In this document: in pieces, positions 53,001-63,200 of the stretch
Layout of the letters: each line of letters starts with the position of its first letter
Numbering within the stretch: position 1 is the stretch's first letter
DNA from: Strigops habroptila
Taxonomy: Eukaryota > Chordata > Aves > Psittaciformes > Psittacidae
NCBI RefSeq assembly: GCF_004027225.2
Contig: NC_044279.2
Coordinates: 43,176,744 to 43,240,743 of the forward strand
Direction: 5' to 3'
DNA length: 64,000 bases
Notes under the pieces: generated by a model
What the model saw: the letters and a program-made list of their open reading frames with translations, nothing else
What the model was told of the DNA's origin: nothing
Databases searched by the model: none
Program-made: the position numbers and the translations under genes

Positions 53001-53770
53001 TTTTTCTACACCTGCCGAGGAAGAGCTCTTCTACACTTGAGAAGTATGCTACATCACAGAGCTATTTAGCCTGAAAGGAAACAGCAGAGAACAGCTGTTT
53101 CAGTCTCAATCATTGTATAATGACTTATGATCCTGAAATTAAACGTTTTTTCCGAATATGTTAATATCTTATTTTTATTGCATTAGTCTTAAGAGCTACT
53201 GACTTCTATAATATTCATTTTAAAAAGTTTCCAAAGGCAGCAAGTCCAAATCAGTCGCAACTTTTCCTTTGATCCTTTCTCTAACGTTGACATTTCAGAA
53301 AAGCGCTGCAAAAGCCATTCTGTTTCCTGTTCGTTTTTACATTTGCATAACTACCTTTCAATAATGTGAACCTATTTCCACATATGCCTCTATCTGAAAC
53401 ACGCAGCTCACACTGGCCGGCCCCGCCAGCCCTGCAGCCACTGGCCCCGATCCGTCACGGAGGTCCGGCCCCAGCCGGGCCGCCAGGGCCGAGCCAGCTC
53501 GGAGGCACAGCGGGAGGCCGAGGGCCGCGACCAGCGGGGCCGGGCTGGGCCGGGCCTCCCTCGGCGCCGTCTCTCCCACCGTGACGCCACCCCGGACCCG
53601 CCGGGGGCCAGTCGCGGCTGCTCCCCCACCCCCGACTCACCCTCCTGGACGCTTCCCACGACGTTGCGCATCAGGTCAGGCCTCCACAGCCGCTTTCGCC
53701 GAGGACCTCGGGCGGCGGCGCCCGCATTTTCAGCCGCCGCTCCGGGCCCCCCGCGCCGCGCCGCCTCCAT
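46911..53770 (-). CDS. CCDC59: CCDC59 (TAP26 / Fyv7-family rRNA-processing protein), complete, four exons
   Basis: Hand-assembled join on the minus strand: 53770-53641, 52433-52208, 49793-49694, 46911-47072 (last exon read from 47072 down to the stop). All three introns are GT-AG and phases agree, giving 618 nt and 205 residues. Recognised motifs are WRPD (about residues 29-32), VGSVQEG joined across intron 1 to RGFAFRRK (about 44-52), a segment with HLYLAEEE (exon 2), [14 protein letters not shown] (exon 3) and the C-terminal [17 protein letters not shown]. These match vertebrate CCDC59, called TTF-1-associated protein 26. The family (Fyv7/TAP26) is nucleolar and acts in small-subunit rRNA processing; the vertebrate protein was named for binding TTF-1/NKX2-1. 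The protein is very basic with a charged C-terminal coiled coil. The start is the only ATG in frame: an in-frame stop lies upstream (TGA at 53837-53839) and the ATG has G at -3 and +4. It is shorter than human (about 241 residues from memory), mainly in the acidic middle region. Confidence 0.95.
47073..49693 (-). other. CCDC59 intron 3
   Basis: This 2621-bp GT-AG intron is unremarkable AT-rich sequence. It has short A-rich and T-rich runs near 48.2-48.32 kb and no recognisable repeat family. Confidence 0.85.
49694..49793 (-). CDS. CCDC59: CCDC59 coding exon 3
   Basis: This 100-nt exon has acceptor TTGCAG (AG at 49795-49794) and donor GTAAAT starting at 49693. The first base completes a Glu codon carried over from exon 2. 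It then reads [20 protein letters not shown] and on through a Lys/Glu-rich helix, ending in KKE on a codon boundary. The KKKTSNQKA block is diagnostic for CCDC59. Confidence 0.94.
49794..52207 (-). other. CCDC59 intron 2
   Basis: This 2414-bp GT-AG intron is AT-rich. It contains a run of 15 T at 50581-50595 and no recognisable mobile element. Confidence 0.85.
50581..50595. repeat. poly-T run in CCDC59 intron 2
   Basis: T15 on the plus strand, which is A15 in the CCDC59 transcript. Confidence 0.9.
52208..52433 (-). CDS. CCDC59: CCDC59 coding exon 2
   Basis: The acceptor is a T-run ending in AG at 52435-52434. The exon is 226 nt and begins by completing the split Gly codon, then reads RGFAFRRK, the best-conserved block of the family, followed by a Lys/Arg-rich stretch and HLYLAEEE. 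The donor GTAAGT is at 52207-52202. The reading frame runs open to the donor and stops just inside the intron, as expected for a true exon. Confidence 0.95.
52434..53640 (-). other. CCDC59 intron 1
   Basis: This 1207-bp GT-AG intron is GC-rich near the donor (part of the CpG island) and AT-rich further in. I see no repeat or RNA gene in it. Confidence 0.85.
53641..53770 (-). CDS. CCDC59: CCDC59 coding exon 1
   Basis: Encodes residues 1-43 plus the first base of codon 44. The start is rich in Ala, Arg and Gly and read from high-GC sequence; it then reaches the conserved WRPD and VGSVQE motifs. The donor GTGAGT occupies 53640-53635 on the minus strand. The exon lies wholly inside the CpG island. 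Confidence 0.93.
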
Positions 53771-53892
53771 CGCTCTGCGGGCGCCGCGCAACGAGATGGC
53801 GTCACCGAGCTGCGCCGCCGCCACTCGGCCCTCGATTCACCCGCCTGCGTGGCGGCAGCCCCGGCGAGCCCTGCGCGGGCCCCGACGGCGCC
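53771..53892. promoter_or_regulatory. bidirectional promoter core between CCDC59 and METTL25
   Basis: Only 122 bp separate the A of the two divergent ATGs. No TATA box is visible. A YY1-like GAGATGGCG lies at 53794-53802 and overlaps a CRE-like half site (TGACG on the minus strand), and GCC-rich stretches surround it. These are typical of housekeeping CpG-island bidirectional promoters. Transcription start sites may lie inside either coding exon or in this gap. Shared promoter use is inferred from geometry. Confidence 0.75.
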
Positions 53893-54127
53893 ATGTCTCG
53901 GCGGGCCCGCGCGCTGCCGCCCCAGCTGTCGCCGGCGGCGGCGGTGCGGACGCTGCGGCGCGTGTCGCGGTTCCTGGCGCGCGCGCTGCCGCTGTGCCGC
54001 GCTCACACGGTGGAGTTCTACACGCGCGGGCTGTGGGACCGGCTCGTGGCGCCGCGCCCCGCCGCCGTGCTCCAGGCGCTGCGGCGCCCCCTGGCGGAGG
54101 CCTCCGGCGCCGCCGCGGCGTGGTGGG
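53893..54127 (+). CDS. METTL25: METTL25 coding exon 1
   Basis: Encodes residues 1-78 plus one base. The N-terminus is Arg/Ala-rich because of the CpG-island composition, with conserved AHTVEFYT near residues 37-44. The donor GTGAGT is at 54128-54133, directly after two Trp codons. Confidence 0.92.
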
Positions 54128-57100
54128 GTGAGTCGGGGCAGGGCCGGGGCTCGGGACCGCGGGCCTAGCCGGAGGGACCGGGTCGGGGGCGCGGCCCGAT
54201 GGGGGTCACGGCGCCGTTGCTCGGGGAGGTGCGGCGGACTGCGGAGCTGTGGCGGCGGCAGAGCGGCCTGCTGCTGCGCGTGGGCTGATGGGGCCGCCTG
54301 TGGGGCGCTCGGTGACGGCCCCGCCATCCCCGCCTCACGGTGACATGCCTCATGCCCCGCCCGTGGCATCGCGTTCAGACCTCCTGTCTTTGTTAAAACC
54401 GATCTTCCTCGCTTGAATAAACACCACTCTGCCGAGCTGCTCTGATTTTTCCTGCACTTTCACTCTCTGGCTTCCTGCGCCCCCCCCCCCCGTTGATCCA
54501 TTACTCTGCCGTCTGCCAAAGCCGCTTTTGCCCTTTGGTGCCGGTGCTCTCACCAGCGCTGATTAAGTTGTCCTACCCTTTTCCAGGGTAACGGGGTGTA
54601 TGTGGAGCTGTCACGGCTCAAATGAGGTACAGCCATGTTGGGAGGAGTTGCCCTTTGGGAGGCTCTCGGTCGTGGCAGTTGTGCTGATGGTCTCATTTTA
54701 TAAGTTTCATCCTGTTGGCTCACAAGTGAAACTCCTGTCAGGCTCCTTTGCTCTGACTAATTACTGAAGAACGGAAATAAAACGAACCCCCACAAAAAAC
54801 TCTCCACATGAGTGCAAAGATGTAACAGTTGAAAGTCCTTCAACTGTTGAAGCTCTGGAAATGTGGAGGACAGCTGGAAAAGGCTTAAACACTGCTTCCC
54901 TATGTATCTGTAATAATGAGTGTCTGGCAGAGGAAGAGAGAAAGCAGTTTTATTTCTGACAAGACCTATTTAAGAAGCACTTCATATTTTTAGTAATTTT
55001 CAAGTAGATCCAGAGGAAGCCAGCTATGAAACTGTGTGACTGAATTTACTGCAGTTCTAGCAGACGGGAAACATATACCACTAATATGCTTTCAGGCAGG
55101 GCACAGAAATGAAGATAAAGCTTCTGAAAGGTATGGCATTTGGGGGGACTGAGCCCAGGCAAAGAGATCCATTTTGGAACGAAGGTAGTAAAATCTCTGA
55201 CAAAGCACTTAGCTCAGAAAAACCTGTATCATGCCAAAGCTTATGGAGCACAGATAGCTCTCACGTAGCATTCGCTCTGAAATGCTGCATTAAATGACAC
55301 ATGAGACAGGAAAGCACGTTGAGTGCAAGAGAAGGGTCCACAGAAAGCAACATGTGGAGCTGTGCACTTTTTGGCATAGAAGACAAGCTAAGATAATGAT
55401 TTGGATTTGGAAGGAGATTGAGGAACTGTGAATTGCTACATCACTTGTAACATTGCTCTCTTGGATCTAAAGACCTTCAAAATATTAACTGTAAGAGTCA
55501 TTTTTAAAGGGTTGAGCTACCTGGAAAAAAAAGAATAAAACCCAAAACACAGTTTATTTGTGCATGAAAAGGACACTGGATTATGCATTAACTTTGAGAG
55601 CCAGATGGAAACAAGACAATGTTCCAGTCAGCAAGCAAAAGTGTTGGGAAGCAGTAAGGAAAAATTTCTAATGTTTTTGACAGGTAGTGTCAGAGCCAGA
55701 ACTCATTCAGAGGAATGGGACATAAAATTAAATGTAAATAGAGGCTGGTGCAAAACTAATTACTAGATGAAGTCATTAAACAATAAAATGCTAAAGGAAA
55801 ATTACCCTGATTTTACCTGTTTCTATGAGAAAACCCATTAAATGATTCAGACACTGAAGTCGTGGCTGGTAAAGTAGGAGGACAATCAGGAAGGCAGAGC
55901 ATTGTTCTGCAGATTTTTAAAATTGGAAAATCATTTAATGATCTGTATTCAAAATGCGTGTTGCAGAATTTGACACAGAATTACTGCAACAAAAGACACA
56001 ATTTGCGTATCTTTAAAATGAAGACTCTGTTTTAGAAGGGTATGAAGCCTTCACGTTGTGGCCAAAATATAACATTTCTTTGTTGGTTTCTGCTTATGGG
56101 GAAAAAAAAAAAAGAGAGAGAAAATTGCTCTTTTTTCCTAGCCTCAAAATTATTATGTGTTATTTAACATTCAAAAGGTTTTGAGACAATCTCAAAATTC
56201 CCTCCATATTATGACAAAATTGGAGGTACTGTAAATGAACGGTCATGTGCTTGCTGTTTTGGGAATTCATGCCTGAGTTGTTTGACTGCATGGTATCTGT
56301 CCACTGAGTCATATGATGAAAGTACATTATAGTACAATATGAATTTTTCAGTGAAGATGCCCATGAACATCTACCTATATTTGAAAATGAATGCTTTGTT
56401 AGCCTGTATTAAAATTAGGATTGAGAAATTTACTATCATTATTTGAGCGCCTCAGTACAACTTACTGACATTCGAGATCAGAAACCAAGCATTAGAGATC
56501 TTAAAACCCAACATAAACAGAGTGACTTCCTTATATTCCTCTCAAATATTAACTCTATGTGTGGTTGTTCTTCAAAATTATCAGATACATTAATGTTTGT
56601 TATTTATGTTTTCCTTGAAATGGGTACTAAAAGGCTCTCATAACATGCTGTCATTCATAGAACTACATTTTTTTGGAGTGTGGCTATGAGCGTAGATTTA
56701 TTTTGCATGCCCAAATGACACTGTGGTCATGTACCCCAAATACCTTACTCAAAATATGTGTTAAATGACATTTTGATTTCACAGGGTAAACGCTTTGCTC
56801 CCTAAGAGTTTGAGAAGTTTCACATTTATACATTCACAATCCCCAAACTATTATGACAAGTTTTCTAGAATCTGTTCTATTACAGATCCCAAATTAAATT
56901 ATAGGGTAACATAAGCTACATTTGACAGAATTGATGTGAAAATGTGAAGTTGTCAGTTCGTACTCACACAGCTCTTCAAACTAAAAAGTAACATTATTGC
57001 AGATTGGCACAAAACTGTTACTCTGCACGATATTTTATGTTACTATAGGGATTTTGACAAATTTATGTGCTGAATTGTAGATTTAGAAGCTAGCAAGCAA

Positions 57101-60100
57101 GAAATTACAATTCTGTTGTACAGTATTACATGCAAGAAGATAATCATGCTATAGAACATTACATCTTCTGTAACTCAGTTTTAAAGAATATTTTCAGATG
57201 CTCATCAGATGATGTTTCATTATAATGACCATATGAAGGGTGGAACCCTTGTTTTCAGTTGGACCCCACAGAAAAATTGCAGATCCATTTTTAAAGATAG
57301 AAAACTGGTTTATATTTTTATACATCAAAAAGCTGACATTTGCCATATTGCATCTTGTTTATCATGTCATTGCTGTAAATTGGACACAGGCACAGAAAAA
57401 TCTGTGTTTTAAGTATTTTCGTATTTTACTGTAAATTACTGTTTGTAATTCCAAGTTTTTTGGCATATGTTTCTTTCCTATGAAGATTTATTTCAAATGG
57501 AGGGACTGACTGGTTTAAAGACATACTAGGTTTCATTTTATGAGCAACCAAAGTAGAAACATTTTGAGAAAACTAACATTTTTAATATTCATAAATATCA
57601 CGTAGTCCACAAACTGCTTGAAGTCATGCTTCAGATACCTTAATGTAGTTGGGTTTTTTTCTTTCTTCTAGTTGGCAAGCTGGGACAACAATTTATATTT
57701 GATAGGAGTGGTATTACAGACGATATGCTAGTGATTATACATGAGATCCTACTAGTTCTGTTCATGTTCTTCCATCAAATAACTGAATTCATGGAAGTTA
57801 TAGAACATGAGTATTACTATGTTTAATTTCAATTAAGTGAGGTTTGTAAGGAGAGTTGATATGTTTTATGTTATATTGTCGTAGAATCATCAACTGATTT
57901 GGGTTGGAAGGGACCTTAAAGCTCATCTAGTTCCAACCCCCCTGCCATGGGCAGGGACACTTTCCACTAGACCAGCTTGCTCAAAGCCCTGTCCAACCTG
58001 ACAGGTGCTGAAAAAGTGAAAGCAGACAGGCAGTGGGTTTATAAGCTTTTTATGAGTTCTGAAAAAGAAGCAGAAAAGTCCAAATTTCAATAGTCAGTCT
58101 TTAACCTAGGAAAGTGATGAAGTTTCAAGGTAAGTTGTATTTTTGTGATATAGTGGGATCAGCAGGCAGTAAGGTAAAAGCAAGGTTGGGTTGCTAAATC
58201 TCGTGAACTTTAAATCTGCAGAATATTTGTTTATGCTGTTGATGTTGGTGAGCTATTTGAAAGTTAGATAGGAAAAATAAGGATAAATTTCTTCAAGAGT
58301 ATAGGTTTAATGGTTTTCCATATCAGTATCAGGGTCGTGTGGTATAAGATGGGTATGTGTGTGGTTGACCACAGTTTTCTTTTTATACCGTAGCAAGTTT
58401 GTATATGTAATTCCCATGATGGTTATTTCCACGGTGAGTCTATAAATTTTCTGGAATGCTGTTCATTCACAGAAAATCTAAAATAAATTAAATGAGTGAA
58501 CCTCCCTTAAAAATTAACTGAAATTTTCTTATTCAGCAATTACTCAAGCTGTGACATTTTCTTGTAAGAACTTGCATAACATTTACTCAGCAGAAAGCAA
58601 AAATACTCTGTGTGTGTAGATATTCACCTCATTTTATGGTTGTTGAAACTTTTTTGAGGGAAAAAAAGTGCAAAACAAATAAAAAACCCCTCCAAACCCA
58701 CAAACAAACATCCCCCACCCCCTAACTCCAAACAGTTCCGTACGTTGTCGAAAAGCATTTTCTTATCCCATTACAGAGATCCCACTACATCCCCTACAGA
58801 GACATAGGAAAGCAAAATTACCCCTTCTGCCTAAAACCTGCAGTCTGGTTTAGCATTTCTCTTTATTTGTGTTCTCTAGTATCATGTTACACCTTTATCC
58901 TTCATGAAGGTTCACTAACTCAAAGTTACCAGATGTTCAGAAGTTCAGATAAGTTGTTTATAGAGAAAAGTTGCTTTCATTTTGTATTTTGTAGTAGAAG
59001 TAAAGTAAGAAGCGCCGTGCAGACATTGAAATAATATTGATTCTGGTCATAGCTTAGTATTCTTTCTTAGGTTCAAAGTTTGTTTGCTGGTCTCATGCCT
59101 TTGTATGTGTCATGTAGTACCATGAAAATTAATGTGTTTGGACTGTTTTCAGTAAATTCTAATGTATGCATGACCTTTAATTGTGGTTATGCAAGAAAAT
59201 TAAGAGCATTAGAGGTGAGATCAATCAAAACAGCTGTATCTGTTGTCATGCTGGTGGGCAGGCCAGATTTGGGAAAGCTACCTCGTGCTAGGTATGTAGT
59301 TGCTCAACATCATGAGACAAAAGGCAAGCTAGGAAACATTTTCTAAATCTTTGTAACCATTTGCTGGACTGGTTAACTTTTATATATTTGAAAAGAATAG
59401 CAAATACTCAAAAATTACTAGCAAAAGCATGTAGAATCCACAAACAGTTTTAGCCACAATAGAGGGGAATTAGACAATAGAAAACAAACTCAGAATTAAT
59501 AAATGATTCATACCAATATGTTTCACTTAGAAATAAATGTACATTTCTGACAGTAAGAACTAAGTAATACTAAACTGAAGCATTTAATCCTGAGTTAAAC
59601 AAAATATGCAGTGGAATCTAACTTTGGCTCACACCTGATTGGTAATAAAAATCTATTTAATTCTCCCAGCAGATTCACCAGTTACAAAGCAGCTTGGAAA
59701 GTGTGTGAATGTAGTGATTATAAATCAAAATATTTAATATATTGAACAGCTGCATTTCTTAAGCAATCTAGTAGCATATATTGTCAGTTGGGGCTGAGTG
59801 AGAAACGTATTATGAGCAAGTTTGTAAACAAAAGAGAAGTGATAATGTTGACTGAATTCTCTTGTTGATTATACTAAAGTTGCTCTGTTAAAACAATAGA
59901 TTTTTCCACATTTACACTGGTTCAGCTAAGAGCAAAATTTGACCTTGGTTCTGAAGGGGAAATACAGCTGAAGAAAAACAGTGAGTTTTCCTACTTATGG
60001 AAGCGAAATAAATGGTTACTTCTGGCTGATACTAAGTATTTATTGCTTGTAGTTTTTTGTCAGCACTGTTACAAAAGATGTTAAGCAACGTTTACAGACA

Positions 60101-60284
60101 TATTTCCTTTTCTGTACAGATGATGACACATTTTCCAATGTGTTTTGTGAAAACTCAGAGAAGCTTATCAATGTACATTTGTTTGCCCTGGCTGCTAAGT
60201 ATTATTCTTCGTCCAACCTTGGAGTGTGTACCCCATTAGAAGATGTACTTGAAGCACTGAGAGGAGACAATCAAGGAACAACAG
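53893..60284 (+). CDS. METTL25: METTL25 (predicted methyltransferase), 5' part only: exons 1 and 2
   Basis: Join 53893-54127 and 60120-60284, both phase 1 at the 3' end, giving the first 133 residues. Exon 1 carries the family motif AHTVEFYTRGLW followed by a helix with AAVLQALRRP. Exon 2 reads DDDTFSNVFC and then HLFALAAKYYSSSNLGVCTP, strongly typical of METTL25. The SAM-binding methyltransferase core and C-terminus (exon 3 onward) lie beyond the right edge; I searched 60285-64000 by eye and saw no further exon. METTL25 is a poorly characterised predicted methyltransferase with no secure substrate known to me. The start ATG at 53893 has G at -3 but T at +4. It is transcribed divergently from CCDC59, as in other vertebrates. 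Confidence 0.93.
54480..54491. repeat. poly-C run in METTL25 intron 1
   Basis: Twelve C just downstream of the CpG island. Confidence 0.9.
57880..58005 (-). mobile_element. CR1 LINE 3'-end fragment
   Basis: On the plus strand it begins TAGAATCATC and continues through TTGGGTTGGAAGGGACCTTA, then AGTTCCAACCCCC and TGCCATGGGCAGGGACA. This is the reverse complement of the avian CR1 3' end, so the element lies on the minus strand, antisense to METTL25. It is strongly 5'-truncated, as most bird CR1 copies are, and looks only moderately diverged. Confidence 0.9.
60120..60284 (+). CDS. METTL25: METTL25 coding exon 2
   Basis: This 165-nt exon has acceptor TGTACAG (AG 60118-60119) and donor GTATAT at 60285. 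It is symmetric (phase 1 in, phase 1 out), so skipping it would keep the frame. It encodes the conserved helix FALAAKYY and the NLGVCTPLEDVLEALRG segment that precedes the methyltransferase core. Confidence 0.93.
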
Positions 60285-63200
60285 GTATATTTACATCTGT
60301 ACTTATATTTTTACTTATTCACTATAGGACCTGTAGAGTTTTGGTTTTGTGTAGTTTGTTGTGGGTTTTTTTTTGTCTTCCCTACGTGCTCAACTCTTCA
60401 TTTGTTCCTAGTAAGTTTCTTCATTGCCTTTGTTTAGAAAACGGATTCTCATGCTAAAATTTGAGCAGAGGGGTCACAGCATTCAGTACGTATAGACCCT
60501 TCCTGAGATTCAATTTTAAAGGAGATGAGATATGTCTAGTAGGCACACCATTATTTGAGATACCTTGTTAATTCTTTTTGTTTGTCTTCTGTCTAAGCAG
60601 TAGGAATCATGGTTACTATTCTTGTGGTTTTTTAAAAGTCACACTGTAAAACTTGGCAAGTGGGTTTTCTTTTGTTTTGTGTTAAATATGTGTTTTGGTG
60701 TTTAGCTGAATATGGCCAAATAAGTGTTTGATGTCTCAAAGGAAAAAAAGTTATTCATTCTGTATGTTTTGGACCAATACCAGTTATATGTCATAAAACT
60801 GGAGTAATTTCATTTTCTTTAGTTAAAGAAATTGAAATAAAACACTCTTAAGTTGGCATCAAGTTAGACACTGGAAGTCTTACTCCTGATTATGTTTTTT
60901 GTATGTGATGATAAATTGGCATTTTTACTTACTTGGACTGCTGTCATTTTCACTGAAAATGTGTTCTTCATGGAGTCTTCAGTCTTTGTAGATCTGTCAC
61001 TGTCTTTCAGATTTCTCATTAGTTTTTCAGAGATGGACTGAGCAGCTTTCTGCCTTCTAGTGTGTTTTATCTCTATAATGCATTAAAACACTGACATTTC
61101 TTATCCTAAGTGGTAAAACACCATTATATATACTGGGCATCTCTCCCATTTTCTTCAGCAGTTTTCTCTTTCCAGTTTTGCCATTTTCTATTGTTGGCTT
61201 CCTGGTTTTTCATTTCTTCAGAAATACTAAAATGCCATATCTAAGATAGTTTTAATGGTTTGTTGTGAATTGGTCTTACTTTCTGGCTTCTGCTCTTTGT
61301 TCATCTGAAGCCCTTTTTTCTTGTTTGACAACTGTATGATGCTTTTCTTCTGCTCGCTCTTTAGCTCTTCTTTTTTATTATGTTCTCATTCCCTGCATTC
61401 CACTTAATCTTCCATAATTCTCTAGTTTACTGTGTTATACTTATACCTGAGTTCATACTGGGATTATCTTTCTTAGACAAAACTAGAAAGATTCTTTCAT
61501 CTTCTTGTCATGCGGAATTGAGCATCAGGAATAAGGCAATTGCTCAATATTTTCTTCTGTGTGTTGCAGGAGTGGTGCTCAGTTGGGCATCTAGGGCCTG
61601 GGTTTGTGATGCAGTAATTCTAAGTTCTACTTCACAGAGAAAATAAAACAATAGTATGTATACTACATACCAAATGTATACAAAAGTATTATAATTCAAA
61701 AACTTTGTGCTGAATTGGCAGGAAGTATCAGTTAAATTAACTTAATTGAAGTTCCTGGTAAGCATTTAGCAGAAGCAAAATACAAAATTATGGATTCATA
61801 ACATGCAAATTTCCAAATGAAAGTTGTGATCTTTTAACTTTAAGCTATTTTGGATATTTTGGATTTAATTGTGTATTTCAGAAAATACATTAATTTGCTG
61901 ACATACTAAAGCTTGCAAGTCAACAGAGGTGTAAGTCTGAGAAAACTGTCAACTTTACAATGGCCTTGCTCATATTCTGAAAAGTATGCAGCAGGATAAT
62001 TCCATTTATGTTTCAGATGTTTTTAATACATTTTGTTGTTCTAAGACAAACACACTTAGGAGCCTATTCCCACAGTTTGTATACTTGCATAGTTCTCTAA
62101 CTTCCTTACCATCTTAATGCAGACATATTGCTATCCTCCCTTGGAATAATTGGTAAGCACAGCATTTTAAGCATGTTGTGGACACAGCTACTCAGAATGG
62201 AGTTTGGAGTCTAAAGGTCTTTCTCCGTTGCTTCCTAACAAAGGACACTGTGGTCCTAACTGCACCATCAGTTTGCTTGCACTGAGTGCATGGTGTCCAA
62301 AAGAGCCTGGCCCAAGGGGAAGAGGCCAGCAGGGAGAATTTCACTTATTACAGAGAAATTTATCTGATTTATTTATTTATAAATAGACTTATAAAAGACA
62401 GTCTCAATTTGTTCAGCTTCACAACTAGAGACATAGTTTTAAATGGCATTATAGAGTTGAAGCAGTTTTTCAAATGGAAAACATGTACCTGTGCTAGGGG
62501 TTCACAATGGAAATAAGCAAATTTCAGTACGAACTAAAATTAGTAACATTAAGCTTTCTGTTGCTCTCTTATATCCAGGGTACTTCTGTGAAGAATTCAA
62601 ACCCCACTTTCTTTTTTCTTCACAAAAAGAAATATATCTCTAAATTTCTTACAGTTTTTGAAGTCAGTATTTGTTCTGCTTGCATTAATTGTATACATAA
62701 TAAGGAAATCTGCATGTATAATTATTTGTTTCAAGAAAGTAATTTTGTAAGAGCCAAATGAATTTACACAGTTTGCTTACAATTAGTATACATATTTTTT
62801 TCAAATTTGCAGTTAGCAGTATAAAACAGTCACCACATTCAGTTTTTCTATTATATTGTAATATGTCCACTTGTTTTTCAAAAGAATGTAAAAAAAAAAT
62901 CCAACCTGTCAGAATTTTTCAGAAATGCAGCAACAATAAAATTTATTGAAAATCCATAATTTTCTGGAAAGAGTACCATTTTCCTTGAGCTGAGATATAA
63001 ACAGAGTGTTCGTTCTGCAAAATGTAGGAAAAGAAGTCTAAAAATGGTTAAGAAACTTTAGTAGCTAAACTGTGAATTTTCTGCCTGGACCATGTTTTTG
63101 TAAGCTGGTTCTTGTTTCTGGATTTCTGGATTTCTTACATGTTTGAAATACTTAATTTGGCTTAAGTGCTCTCTGAAATGGTACTTCACACAGCATTACC

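Larger units (their letters stand above)
53405..54360. promoter_or_regulatory. CpG island over the CCDC59/METTL25 divergent start
   Basis: Base composition changes abruptly from AT-rich flanks to very GC-rich sequence dense in CpG. The island covers both first coding exons and the gap between them. It explains the many long overlapping open frames here on both strands, which come from stop-codon depletion in GC-rich DNA and are not extra genes. The edges are estimated by eye. Confidence 0.9.
54128..60119 (+). other. METTL25 intron 1
   Basis: This 5992-bp GT-AG intron starts in the CpG island and becomes AT-rich after about 54.6 kb. It contains a 12-C run (54480-54491), a poly-A tract (about 56101-56113), a CR1 3' fragment (about 57.88-58.0 kb) and a strong decoy acceptor at 57671. 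Confidence 0.88.

Noticed and set aside
53771..53824. Extension of CCDC59 to a GTG start at 53824
   Set aside because: GTG is not an expected start for a nuclear vertebrate gene. The ATG at 53770 is in good context, and an in-frame stop lies upstream at 53837-53839.
53581..54369. Several long overlapping open frames on both strands in the CpG island (up to 232 codons)
   Set aside because: They arise from stop-codon scarcity in GC-rich DNA. Only the frames giving CCDC59 exon 1 and METTL25 exon 1 have conserved motifs and correct splice phases.
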